Shown one piece after another: positions 39,099-46,902 of a DNA stretch of 58,549 nucleotides. Origin of the DNA: Planctomycetaceae bacterium (GTDB lineage: Bacteria > Planctomycetota > Planctomycetia > Pirellulales > Pirellulaceae); NCBI GenBank assembly GCA_005778405.1, contig SXOA01000152.1:1-58549 (forward strand), given 5' to 3'. Within the stretch, counting starts at the first letter, position 1. Each line of letters starts with the position of its first letter. The notes beneath the pieces are model-generated. The model saw nothing but the letters and a program-made list of their open reading frames with translations, was not told where the DNA came from and did no database searches. A program made the position numbers and the translations under genes.

Positions 39099-41479
39099 TT
39101 GGGGCTGCAGAGTGGCTCGGCGATCAAGGCGTGGCGGCCACTAGCGATGAGGATTTCTTGGGCAGACCCCTGCAAACGACTGCCTCTGGGAAGTCACCCC
39201 CCCGCTGGGCGATTGGGGTGCTGTGCGCGTTGGCATTTCTCTTGCCGCTAACGATTTTCGGCGACCGCGCCGCCGTCCGCAGCAACGTCAACGACGTCCG
39301 AGACTGGCTCCCCGCCCACTTTGCCGAAACGGGGCAGTACGAATGGTTCAAAGGGCGGTTTGGCAGCGAGGAATTCGTGGTCGTGAGCTGGCCCGGCTGC
39401 AATCTGGATGATCCCCGACTGGACCAACTGTCCGCCACTCTCAATAAGCGATCGCAGGCCAGCCAGTCGCAGGGATATCCTCCCCTCTTCTCCCGCGTGA
39501 CCACGGGCCGCGAACTCATTGACTCCCTGGCCACCGACCGCACTGGTCTGACCTACAGCCAGGCAGTTTCTCGGCTGCAGGGAACGATGATCGGGCCTGA
39601 TGGAAACCACACCTGCGCAGTAGTCACGCTGAACAGCGGGGCTCGACTGAAGCTGCGCGACTTGCTCCACGAAATCCGTGGCGCCGCTGCGGACCTCGGA
39701 ATCCCTGCCGCCGACGTTCATTTGGGGGGACCGGCGGTGGTGAACGACGCGATCGACCAGTCCAGCACCCAGTCGCTCGTCCGTCTGGCGGGACTTGCAG
39801 CGCTGGTGGGCCTGGTGATCGCCTGGCTCTGTTTCCGGGTCATCAAGCTCACGCTGATTGTCTTTGTGATCGCCGGATTTAGTGCCGCCCTGAGTCTGGC
39901 GGTCGTGCCGCTGTGCGGAGTTTCGCTGAATGCGATTCTGGTCACGATGGTTCCCTTGGTCTATGTGGCAGCCATGTCGGGGGCAATCCATCTCTCGAAT
40001 TACTACTTGGAGAGTCTGCGACGCGTGGGCCCCAGTGCCGCCGTGGGCGATGCCGTCCGCCACGCGGTCCTCCCGCTGGGACTCGCCACCGCGACAACCG
40101 CGGTCGGATTGGTCTCTCTGTGGTACAGCGATTTGGCACCGATTCGCTTGTTCGGCTTGTTCTCGGCCATCGGCGTCCTCATCGGACTGGCCATGCAATT
40201 GGTCGTACTGCCGGCCCTGCTGTGTGTGTGGCCTCAGACACTGGCGGCACCTTCAGCGGATGCCCGGCCGAGCGAGGACACCGCTCTGGATGTCGAACCA
40301 TTGACACCGGGCTGGCATCGTCTGGCTACTTTCGTGACGGATCACTGCGGCTGGTTTTCCCTACTCTTCCTGGGCTGTCTGGCGGCGAGCATCGCTGGAC
40401 TCACGCGCACCCAAACATCCATCCAAATCATGCGGCTGTTTGCGCCCAAAACTCCGATTATTGCGAGTTATGATTGGCTGGAACGGAATCTGGGGGCGAT
40501 GGTGCCGATGGAGGTCGTCGTCCGATTCGATGCCACGAACAAGCAAGATGCGTTGCAGCGATTGGAACTCGTCCGCGAAACGCACGACAGCATTGCCCGC
40601 ACTCCGGGAGTCAGTGGTTGTCTGTCGGCCGCGACTTTCACTCCCAAGATGCGGGCCAGTGGCCGTTCGGTTCGTAGTACGTTGACCAAGGTGCGATTGC
40701 AGCGGACTCAGATCCGCCTCATCGAGGCCGGCTACCTCTATTCCAGCGAACAAGAAGAGGTCTGGCGGATTAGCGTCCGGGTCACCGCGGGTGAGGATCT
40801 CGACTACGGCCTGTTCCAACAACAGCTCCGAGCGCAGGTCGAGCCAATCCTGGAGCGCGAGCAAGCGCGGGGAGCCCAAGGAGTGTCAGCGATTTACACG
40901 GGCGCGGTCCCGATCATCTACAAGGCCCGCCGGGGACTGCTGGATGGCTTGATCATGGGGTTTGGGACCGACGTCCTGCTGGTGGTCGTGTCAATCCTCG
41001 TGCTGATGCGAAACTTGAGCAGCGGACTCCTGATTTTCATGACCAGCATCTTTCCGATCACCATTGTGTTTGGCTTGATGGGCTGGCTGGGTTGGGTGGT
41101 CGATATCGGTTCGGTGATGGCCCCGTGCGTGGCGCTGGGAGTATCGATCGACGACGCCATCCACTTTCTGCTGTGGTTCCGGAGGGGAATCGCCCGCGGG
41201 CTGGATCAGCCGCAAGCCGTTGCTTTGGCCTATGCCGGGTGCGGGCGGGCGATGCTCCAGAGTTGGGGAGTCATTGGCATTGGGCTCTCGGTCTTCGCAC
41301 TGAGCGCGTTTATCCCCACCTTCCGTTTCGGGGCCCTGACCATTGCGCTGCTGACGGCCTCGCTCACCTGCAATCTCGTTTTTTTGCCGGCCTTGCTGAC
41401 GGGACCGCTGGGAAGTTTTTTAGCAGCCCGAACTCGCAAGCAGAGCGAGCAGCCCCAGGCTCCAGCGGATCCGATATGA
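39095..41479 (+). CDS. RND/MMPL-family transporter (GTG start, coupled)
   Basis: 794 residues. Layout is that of an RND superfamily (MMPL type) exporter: first helix WAIGVLCALAFLLPLTIF (about residues 37-55), a periplasmic loop of about 180 residues, a five-helix block (LVRLAGLAALVGLVIAWLCF, LTLIVFVIAGFSAALSLAVV, ILVTMVPLVYVAAMSGAIHL), and a second half with the same order and again an acidic residue near the conserved loop (VSIDDAIHFLLWFRRG). The Asp pair in GVSIDDAIH is typical of proton-coupled members. Likely substrates are lipids or hydrophobic molecules. The GTG at 39095 overlaps the hydrolase TGA, giving translational coupling; an open frame to 38984 would overlap the hydrolase by 115 nt. 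Confidence 0.88.
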   Translation: MIGAAEWLGDQGVAATSDEDFLGRPLQTTASGKSPPRWAIGVLCALAFLLPLTIFGDRAAVRSNVNDVRDWLPAHFAETGQYEWFKGRFGSEEFVVVSWPGCNLDDPRLDQLSATLNKRSQASQSQGYPPLFSRVTTGRELIDSLATDRTGLTYSQAVSRLQGTMIGPDGNHTCAVVTLNSGARLKLRDLLHEIRGAAADLGIPAADVHLGGPAVVNDAIDQSSTQSLVRLAGLAALVGLVIAWLCFRVIKLTLIVFVIAGFSAALSLAVVPLCGVSLNAILVTMVPLVYVAAMSGAIHLSNYYLESLRRVGPSAAVGDAVRHAVLPLGLATATTAVGLVSLWYSDLAPIRLFGLFSAIGVLIGLAMQLVVLPALLCVWPQTLAAPSADARPSEDTALDVEPLTPGWHRLATFVTDHCGWFSLLFLGCLAASIAGLTRTQTSIQIMRLFAPKTPIIASYDWLERNLGAMVPMEVVVRFDATNKQDALQRLELVRETHDSIARTPGVSGCLSAATFTPKMRASGRSVRSTLTKVRLQRTQIRLIEAGYLYSSEQEEVWRISVRVTAGEDLDYGLFQQQLRAQVEPILEREQARGAQGVSAIYTGAVPIIYKARRGLLDGLIMGFGTDVLLVVVSILVLMRNLSSGLLIFMTSIFPITIVFGLMGWLGWVVDIGSVMAPCVALGVSIDDAIHFLLWFRRGIARGLDQPQAVALAYAGCGRAMLQSWGVIGIGLSVFALSAFIPTFRFGALTIALLTASLTCNLVFLPALLTGPLGSFLAARTRKQSEQPQAPADPI

Positions 41480-41503
41480 ACGGCGATTGCGCGTGGCTTC
41501 TGA

Positions 41504-42736
41504 CTAGGCCGCTCGCAGTCCGCCGCGGATCGCCTCCAGACAGCGGTAGCAGGCGTCCCGAACCGCCTTTTCGCGAACGTCATCGAAGAGTCGAAATCCC
41601 ATCTTGTTGGTAACGTAAGCGAAACCCAGTTGCTCCTCAGGATCGGCCATCCCCAACGAACCACCCGCGCCGGGACTGCCAAACGCCGCTGGTCCAGAGC
41701 CAAACTGCATGGCTTTGCTGGGCCGTGAAAACCCAAAACTGTATTGGGTTTCAATCTTCAAGAGCGCGTCGTACGATCCCCGTGAAGGCGGCGTTGGCGG
41801 GGCGATCAACTCTTGCCAGGTTCGCGGCGTGATCCCCAATTCCCTTCCCCCGGTCGCCAAGCTTCCATAGATGCGGGCAATGGCCCGCGCCTCGCCGATT
41901 CCATTGGCCGAAGGAATTTCCAAGCCGCGAAAGACTAGATTGCCGATGTCCGCCGGATTCTGGAGGCGGAGCAGATTCACGGAGCGAGCGACCAAGGAGT
42001 ACGGCCAGATCCCCGAGAGGATCATCCCCAGCGGCAGTTCGTTGAGGTGCCACAACAGCGCCGAGCGGTGGAATCCGTCGGTTCGCGCCAGCCGTTGCTC
42101 GTCGATTTGGCTGGGGAGACCGATATAGAATTCGGCTTGCAGTGGAGCAGCGACTTCGTCGCGAAAAAATGCCCCCAGACTGCGGCCCTGGAGATCAACC
42201 CGCCGGATCAGCTCGCTCTGATACCAACCAAGGGTGAGTGCGTGATAACCATGTTTCATCCCCGGCACCCACGCCGGCTGCTGCCGGGCGAGAATCTCCG
42301 CCAGGGCCTGATGATCGGCGAGCTCTGTCACCCCGAGCGCTTGATCGACCGCGACCAGCCCGCTCTGATGCGCGAGCAATTGGCGAACGGTGACGTCGCC
42401 TTTGCCCTGCTGACGAAACTCAGGCCAATAGCGCGCCACCGGCTGGTCTAACTCAAACAGGCCGCGGCTATGAGCGACCGCCATTGCCGTTGCCGCCATT
42501 CCCTTGGAAACAGAAAACACCAGGGACAACGTGCGCTCCGTCCAGGGAAGGGAATTCACCCGGCAACGTTCCCCGCCCCAGAGATCGACGACCTTCTGGC
42601 CGCGATGGTAGATGGCACAGGCAGCCCCCTGCTCACCGCGATGGACGAAGTTGCGCTCGAATTCCCGACGCACCTCATCAAACTCGGGCGCCACAGTCCC
42701 CTCAATGGGGGCCGGCATGCTCGCTTTTGGCTTCAT
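41504..42736 (-). CDS. Beta-lactamase-fold serine hydrolase (esterase type)
   Basis: 410 residues of the class C beta-lactamase/penicillin-binding protein-like family. The S-x-x-K motif is SVSKG (Ser75-Lys78), and the YxN-type position carries the Tyr in KHGYHALTLG (about residue 163). The C-terminal motif resembles GGSLGMADPEEQLGFAYVTN in the HxG region. The family includes EstB-type esterases and D-aminopeptidases; a lactamase role is unlikely. There is no signal peptide, so it probably acts in the cytoplasm. The ATG at 42736 has GGAGG 9 nt upstream. It is convergent with the RND gene, 24 nt from stop to stop. Confidence 0.82.
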   Translation of the reverse strand: MKPKASMPAPIEGTVAPEFDEVRREFERNFVHRGEQGAACAIYHRGQKVVDLWGGERCRVNSLPWTERTLSLVFSVSKGMAATAMAVAHSRGLFELDQPVARYWPEFRQQGKGDVTVRQLLAHQSGLVAVDQALGVTELADHQALAEILARQQPAWVPGMKHGYHALTLGWYQSELIRRVDLQGRSLGAFFRDEVAAPLQAEFYIGLPSQIDEQRLARTDGFHRSALLWHLNELPLGMILSGIWPYSLVARSVNLLRLQNPADIGNLVFRGLEIPSANGIGEARAIARIYGSLATGGRELGITPRTWQELIAPPTPPSRGSYDALLKIETQYSFGFSRPSKAMQFGSGPAAFGSPGAGGSLGMADPEEQLGFAYVTNKMGFRLFDDVREKAVRDACYRCLEAIRGGLRAA

Positions 42737-42940
42737 CGAGGAGACCTCCCGCTCAGCGGAATCTCGATCAGCTATCCCAAAATCGGGTGAGCTGATGGAA
42801 TTCTACCAAGGGGTTGCCTCGCGGCCAATCGCGAAAAAGGAACGTGCGCGCGACATGGAATCGCGGGAAATTTGGCAGGAAATCGCGTCAGGCTTCCAGG
42901 ACATGGTCGCGGAATGCCCCTGTTTGGAAGTCGTCGCAAT

Positions 42941-43077
42941 CTACCGCTGATAGATCGGCAGGAACCCCTTGTCGAGTTGCAGCATGATGAGGTTATAGAT
43001 CTTGTCGCGGAAGGGTTCCCAGTCCTTGGCTCCCTGGTGGTACATCTCATGCGAGTGGTAGAGATAGGTGTAGTGCC
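42941..43077 (-). pseudogene. Truncated 3' relic of a squalene-cyclase-fold gene
   Basis: The plus-strand sequence 42941-43077 matches 45600-45811 (3' end of the intact gene), including the stop codon, but lacks 75 nt in the middle. The retained peptide reads KDWEPFRDKIYNLIMLQLDK and ends GFLPIYQR, whereas the intact copy has 25 extra residues between DKLYN and NLIMLQ. Homology ends abruptly at 43077. There is no intact 5' part, so it is a relic rather than a gene. It lies 29 nt from the stop of the PD40 gene on the same strand. Confidence 0.85.
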
Positions 43078-43106
43078 TTGTCGAGTCGCGATCGAAAGGC
43101 CGGCTG

Positions 43107-44030
43107 CTACTTAGGACGCCAGTTCGCTTCCTGTTCACGTTTGGTGCCCCCGGCGAGCAGGATGGGCTTGCTCCCGGCTTCCAAGGAAATGGCGAAGACG
43201 TCGATATTGCTCTGGTCCCCTTCCCCCACCTGCGCGGTGTAAACGAGCCAGCGGCCATCCGGAGACCAGCGGGGATACCAGTTTTGGCCGTCCGCCAGGA
43301 TGGTTCGCCGGCCGGATCCGTCGGCATTCATGACTTCGAGCGCCGAGGCGGTTTGGCTGGCCGAGTAAAATGCAATGGATTTTCCGTCCGGAGAAAATGT
43401 CGGGGAACCGTTGTAAAGATCTTTGTCCTTGTCGCTCGTGATCCGCAGTTCGTTCTTTCCGTCGCTATTCGCCACGAAGATGTCCGCGCCTTTCTCTCCT
43501 GCCTTGCGCGAGTAAACGATTCGCTTGCCATCGGGAGCCCAGGTTGCACCCGCGGAAGTATCGAGCGTCTCCGCTATCAGCCGTCGTTGGCTCGAGCCGT
43601 CAGCATTCATGATATAGATGTGCGGCGCACGGGTCTCTTCTCCTTTCTCGATGCGCCAGGAAGTGAACAGAATCGACTTTCCATCCGGCGACCAATCCGG
43701 AAGATAGTCCGGCTGCGAGTCCTTCGTGAGCTGCACCTGGTCCGAGCCGCCTGCGGACATGGTCCAGATATCCAGGTTGCCGCTGCGATTGCTTTGAAAG
43801 ACGATCCGCTTTCCATCCGGCGACCAGCCAGGCCAGTTATCGCCCGATTTGTGATTGGTTAGATTCTTCCACTCCCGCTGGCCGGCGGGGAGCAAATAGA
43901 TCTCGGAGTTGCCGTCACGCCCGGACATGAACAGCAAATCGGCGGCCTCGGGTTTCCAGACTGGCGGCTCCCCGCCCCTGGCCAGCGAAAGCGTGGTGCC
44001 AAGTACGAAAGGCAGAATGAGAATTCGCAT
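43107..44030 (-). CDS. Exported TolB-like PD40 beta-propeller protein
   Basis: 307 residues: signal peptide (ILILPFVLGTTLSLARGGEP, cleavage about residue 19) and then a run of PD40 (WD40-like) blades, each with a W-S/A-PDGKRI-type motif: GWSPDGKRIVFQSNRSG, DWSPDGKSILFTS, TWAPDGKRIVYSRKAGEK, TFSPDGKSIAFYS and RWSPDGRWLVYTA. This matches the TolB C-terminal domain family, which acts in the periplasm as a scaffold and in binding proteins or peptidoglycan; TolB itself has an extra N-terminal domain that is missing here. The ATG at 44030 has AGG 9 nt upstream. It is preceded by DUF4287/DUF5655 on the same strand, 49 nt away. Confidence 0.85.
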   Translation of the reverse strand: MRILILPFVLGTTLSLARGGEPPVWKPEAADLLFMSGRDGNSEIYLLPAGQREWKNLTNHKSGDNWPGWSPDGKRIVFQSNRSGNLDIWTMSAGGSDQVQLTKDSQPDYLPDWSPDGKSILFTSWRIEKGEETRAPHIYIMNADGSSQRRLIAETLDTSAGATWAPDGKRIVYSRKAGEKGADIFVANSDGKNELRITSDKDKDLYNGSPTFSPDGKSIAFYSASQTASALEVMNADGSGRRTILADGQNWYPRWSPDGRWLVYTAQVGEGDQSNIDVFAISLEAGSKPILLAGGTKREQEANWRPK

Positions 44031-44079
44031 GAAAAGAACCTGAATTGCTGGTAGTTCTATCGGCTGCCGCGTAACGTGT

Positions 44080-44637
44080 TCACGCTGCTTCATAAGCCTT
44101 CTTCAACCACGCCAGCAGTTCCGCATCCACATCCGCAGCTGTTTCCAACCGCACGCGGTGGCTGACCATGGCATTGAAGCTGCCAGATTCTTCCAGGCGC
44201 TTGTCAGCGGGCGTGCCTTTGAGATTGATCCCCACGTCAATGCGGGTGGACGTGGATGGTTGGATAAGGGCGAATTGCTTCGAGCGGCGCATGCTGACGT
44301 AGGTCTTCTTCGGCGAGACTTCGACGTCCTTTCCCAGTTTCTTGAGCTGGCTGATGAGCGCTTCATAGATCGGACGCAGCGCGGCTTTGGGGCCGGCATA
44401 TTGGGCGTCGATGAGGGCGTCCCCATCGGCGGGAGAGTCGCCGGACAGTGCTTTGTGGGCAATGGTGTTCGCGTAGCCGTGGCCGATGCCGAATTTGTCC
44501 TTAAGATGCTTTACAATTTCGCCGTGCTTGGCGAGTTTGCTTGACTTGACGACTTTGAGCCATTCTTCGAGCGTCTTGCCGGTCTTCTCCTTGAGGTTTC
44601 GGATGACGGTCTCTGCCATTTCTTCCGGGGTAGCCAT
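44080..44637 (-). CDS. DUF4287 / DUF5655 two-domain protein
   Basis: 185 residues. The N-terminal 65 residues fit DUF4287 (EEWLKVVKSSKLAKHGEIVK, then LKDKFGIGHGYANTIAHKAL), a helical domain. The remainder matches DUF5655 (YAGPKAALRPIYEALISQLK, KKTYVSMRRSKQFALIQPS, RIDVGINLKG), which resembles uncharacterised transport-associated proteins. The function is unknown; the protein is small, cytoplasmic and found in many bacteria. It lies between the AraC regulator and the PD40 gene, so cotranscription with its neighbours is possible but the gaps are 107 and 49 nt. The ATG at 44637 matches the family start. Confidence 0.85.
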   Translation of the reverse strand: MATPEEMAETVIRNLKEKTGKTLEEWLKVVKSSKLAKHGEIVKHLKDKFGIGHGYANTIAHKALSGDSPADGDALIDAQYAGPKAALRPIYEALISQLKKLGKDVEVSPKKTYVSMRRSKQFALIQPSTSTRIDVGINLKGTPADKRLEESGSFNAMVSHRVRLETAADVDAELLAWLKKAYEAA

Positions 44638-44744
44638 GGTTGCACCTTCTAATGTTGCATTGTGTTGGAGACTTCACGCGACCTGTCTTGTCGCGTGGAT
44701 GATTCTAGCTCCGGCCAGTAGGACCGTATTGTAAAAAACGGACA

Positions 44745-45587
44745 TTAAGCCGCGTCCTGGGCGAAAGAGTCGCCCATGTACAGATAATTTAAATATGGAC
44801 CGCGCTGGGCCATGTATTCGGTGGGCGTGAGGTTTGTGAACGACTTGAACTCCTTGATGAAATGGGCCTGATCAAAGAACCCGCACTCCTGCGCCACCCG
44901 CGACCAGTTCGGCGACTCCAGTTGCTCAATCCGCTGGACCACCTTCTGCAGCCGACAGACGCGATGGAGGGCCTTGGGGGAGAGCCCCACCATCGAGTGG
45001 AACAGCCGCCGGAGGTGTTTGGCGCTGACGCCGGAGCGCTGCCCGAGTTGCTCCATCCTGTCCTCGCCACCGGCGGTGGAAAGGGTCTCTACCGCGCGAG
45101 TCAGCAGCCTTTCGTGCCGGTCCGGCTTTCGCAGTCGGCCCAAGAGGAACGACTCGAAGAGAGCGAACTTCCTCGCGGGACCGGGCGCTAGACTGATGCG
45201 GTCCCGCAAGCGATGGATCTCGGGTCCGCAGATGCCATCCGCATCGACCACGCGGTCGGCAATTTCGTGAAGCGGCACATGCAAAAACGGGTACGCCCCA
45301 AACATCTTGAAGCGAACACCGATCAGATTGGACCGCGGCGGGGAACCGATCAAGATGGCCTGGCTCCGCAACCCCGAAATCCAGCTTTCGCGAAACGTCC
45401 GGTAGCGGCTGGAATCCTGAAGTTCGTGCAGAAACTGAGGCTCCCCCAGGTTGAGAATCAACTCAAGCCCGCCGTCTGGAAGGAGCTTTTCAATCTGTCC
45501 CGCCGGATGGTCCTCGAGCAGAAAAAAATGATCCACGTAAGCCGCCAGCGGCGGCGATGGATGAAAGGTGTAAAACTGCGGCGGCAT
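44745..45587 (-). CDS. AraC-family transcriptional regulator
   Basis: 280 residues. The N-terminal 150 residues are an effector-like domain of the DUF6597/AraC-binding type (PSPPLAAYVDHFFLLEDHP, KLLPDGGLELILNLGEP, RSNLIGVRFKMFGAYPFLHV). The C-terminal 100 residues form the two helix-turn-helices of AraC/XylS: GVSAKHLRRLFHSMVGLSPK and SRVAQECGFFDQAHFIKEFK followed by TPTEYM. The start codon lies 12 nt after the stop of the squalene-cyclase-fold gene on the same strand, so the two are almost certainly cotranscribed and it may regulate that unit. The effector is unknown. Confidence 0.9.
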   Translation of the reverse strand: MPPQFYTFHPSPPLAAYVDHFFLLEDHPAGQIEKLLPDGGLELILNLGEPQFLHELQDSSRYRTFRESWISGLRSQAILIGSPPRSNLIGVRFKMFGAYPFLHVPLHEIADRVVDADGICGPEIHRLRDRISLAPGPARKFALFESFLLGRLRKPDRHERLLTRAVETLSTAGGEDRMEQLGQRSGVSAKHLRRLFHSMVGLSPKALHRVCRLQKVVQRIEQLESPNWSRVAQECGFFDQAHFIKEFKSFTNLTPTEYMAQRGPYLNYLYMGDSFAQDAA

Positions 45588-45599
45588 GGCGATAAAATT

Positions 45600-46655
45600 C
45601 TACCGCTGATAGATCGGCAGGAACCCCTTGTCGAGCTGCAGCATGATGAGGTTGCAGCTGCCGACGTAGATGGGGCCGTAGTTGCCGGTCCAGGTGCCGT
45701 CGGCTTGTTGCTCGCTGACGATGCGGTTGTAGAGTTTGTCGCGGAAGGGTTCCCAGTCCTTGGCTCCCTGGCGGTACATCACCTGCGAGTAATAGAGATA
45801 GGTGTAGTGCCAGTGGCCGAAAGCGTTGGGGCCTTCGCCGAGGTCCTTGAGGTTCTTTTTGCAGTACTCGAGCATTTCGGGGACGTGCTTGCTGTCGTAG
45901 TCGCCGGCGTTGTACAGGCTGGCGAGAGCGGCTGCCGTGATCGCGGGGCGGCTGCTGCCGCGGTTGCGGCTGCTGTAGGAGATGCCGCCGTCGGCGTTTT
46001 TGCAGCCGTAGATGTATTCCTTGGCTTTGTCGATCGCTTCGCCGGGGACCACGATGCCGGCATTGCGGCAGCCGCGAAGCCCCTGGACCTGGGTGATGGT
46101 GGTGGAGCCTTCGTCGAAGTTCGGCTGGTCCTTGGCACTGACATATCCCCAGCCGCCGGTAGCCGCCTGGGCCTTGCAACTGAAGTCGGTGGCCTTGGTG
46201 AGAACTTCGACCAGCTCGTCACGGCGATCTTTGTCTTCCTCTTCCCCCAGCACTTGCGACAGAAACAACATGGCAAAACCGTGACCATAGGTGTAGCGGT
46301 TGTCGGCATTCATGGGGTCGCCGATAAGGCCGGTTTTCTTATTGAACTTGGCCGTGGTGAGATAGTCGACCACCTTGCGGACATTTTTGGCGTACGGCCC
46401 CTGCGTAGTCGTCGAGCCGGAGGAAATAAGGGCGGTGCCGGCCAGGGCGCTCATCGCGGTCGGATAGGTTCCGTTCGCGGTCCAGTGGCCGATGGAGGAC
46501 TGGGTCTTGGCGACCCACTTGAGTCCCTTCTCAATGGCCGCCTCCCACTTGGGGTCCTTCTTGGCGGCGAGGGCTGGGCGGGGAAGGCTTGAGCCAATGG
46601 TCAATGTCGCTCCGGCGGCGACAAGGGACTGAAGGGCGTGGCGGCGAGTGTGCAT
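45600..46655 (-). CDS. Exported squalene-cyclase/prenyltransferase-fold repeat protein
   Basis: 351 residues. The N-terminus MHTRRHALQSLVAAGATLTI has paired arginines and a hydrophobic core like a Tat signal (TRRHALQS). The mature part is an alpha/alpha-toroid of the squalene-hopene-cyclase/prenyltransferase class, with repeated QDPDGG-like turns (TQSSIGHWTANGTYPTAMSA, QAATGGWGYVSA, KNADGGISYSSRNRG, QQADGTWTGNYGPIYVG). The catalytic DXDD motif of true cyclases is not seen, so it is probably a binding or structural protein; such proteins are abundant in planctomycetes. The ATG at 46655 begins the signal; a longer frame to 46784 overlaps a hairpin element. A relic of a close homologue lies at 42941-43077. 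Confidence 0.82.
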   Translation of the reverse strand: MHTRRHALQSLVAAGATLTIGSSLPRPALAAKKDPKWEAAIEKGLKWVAKTQSSIGHWTANGTYPTAMSALAGTALISSGSTTTQGPYAKNVRKVVDYLTTAKFNKKTGLIGDPMNADNRYTYGHGFAMLFLSQVLGEEEDKDRRDELVEVLTKATDFSCKAQAATGGWGYVSAKDQPNFDEGSTTITQVQGLRGCRNAGIVVPGEAIDKAKEYIYGCKNADGGISYSSRNRGSSRPAITAAALASLYNAGDYDSKHVPEMLEYCKKNLKDLGEGPNAFGHWHYTYLYYSQVMYRQGAKDWEPFRDKLYNRIVSEQQADGTWTGNYGPIYVGSCNLIMLQLDKGFLPIYQR

Positions 46656-46666
46656 AGGATAAGCCT

Positions 46667-46760
46667 CGTAGCGACATGCGGCCCGCATGTCCGCTGCTGC
46701 ATGCTGGGGACGAACGCGGGCCTGAACCGGAAGCCGACACACGGGCCGCGTGTGGCTACG
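46667..46760. repeat. Two-hairpin GTAG/CTAC element, copy 4
   Basis: Outer CGTAG (46667-46671) and CTACG (46756-46760) enclose GACATGCG (46673-46680) / CGCATGTC (46684-46691), a perfect 8-bp hairpin with a GCC loop, and CACACG (46738-46743) / CGTGTG (46749-46754). It occupies the region 12 nt upstream of the squalene-cyclase-fold start and most of the divergent gap to priA. Confidence 0.75.
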
Positions 46761-46843
46761 GCCATTATCGACTCTGAGGGGCAATGTCGCAATTGGAATC
46801 GGGAGTTTTGGAAGGAAGGAAAGCTGCGAGGTCTCAAGTGTCC

Positions 46844-46869
46844 TTGACGGCCTGCGGGCGGTGTATAAT
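46844..46869 (+). promoter_or_regulatory. Possible promoter of priA
   Basis: TTGACG at 46844-46849 and a perfect TATAAT at 46864-46869. The 14-nt spacer is shorter than normal, so only the -10 box carries weight. It lies 34 nt before the chosen priA start. Confidence 0.3.
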
Positions 46870-46902
46870 GATTTGTACAGTAACCAATCAATGTGTCCGC
46901 CA

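Noticed and set aside
46844..46869. Full sigma70 promoter call for priA.
   Set aside because: The 14-nt spacer is too short; only the -10 box is kept as a weak feature.
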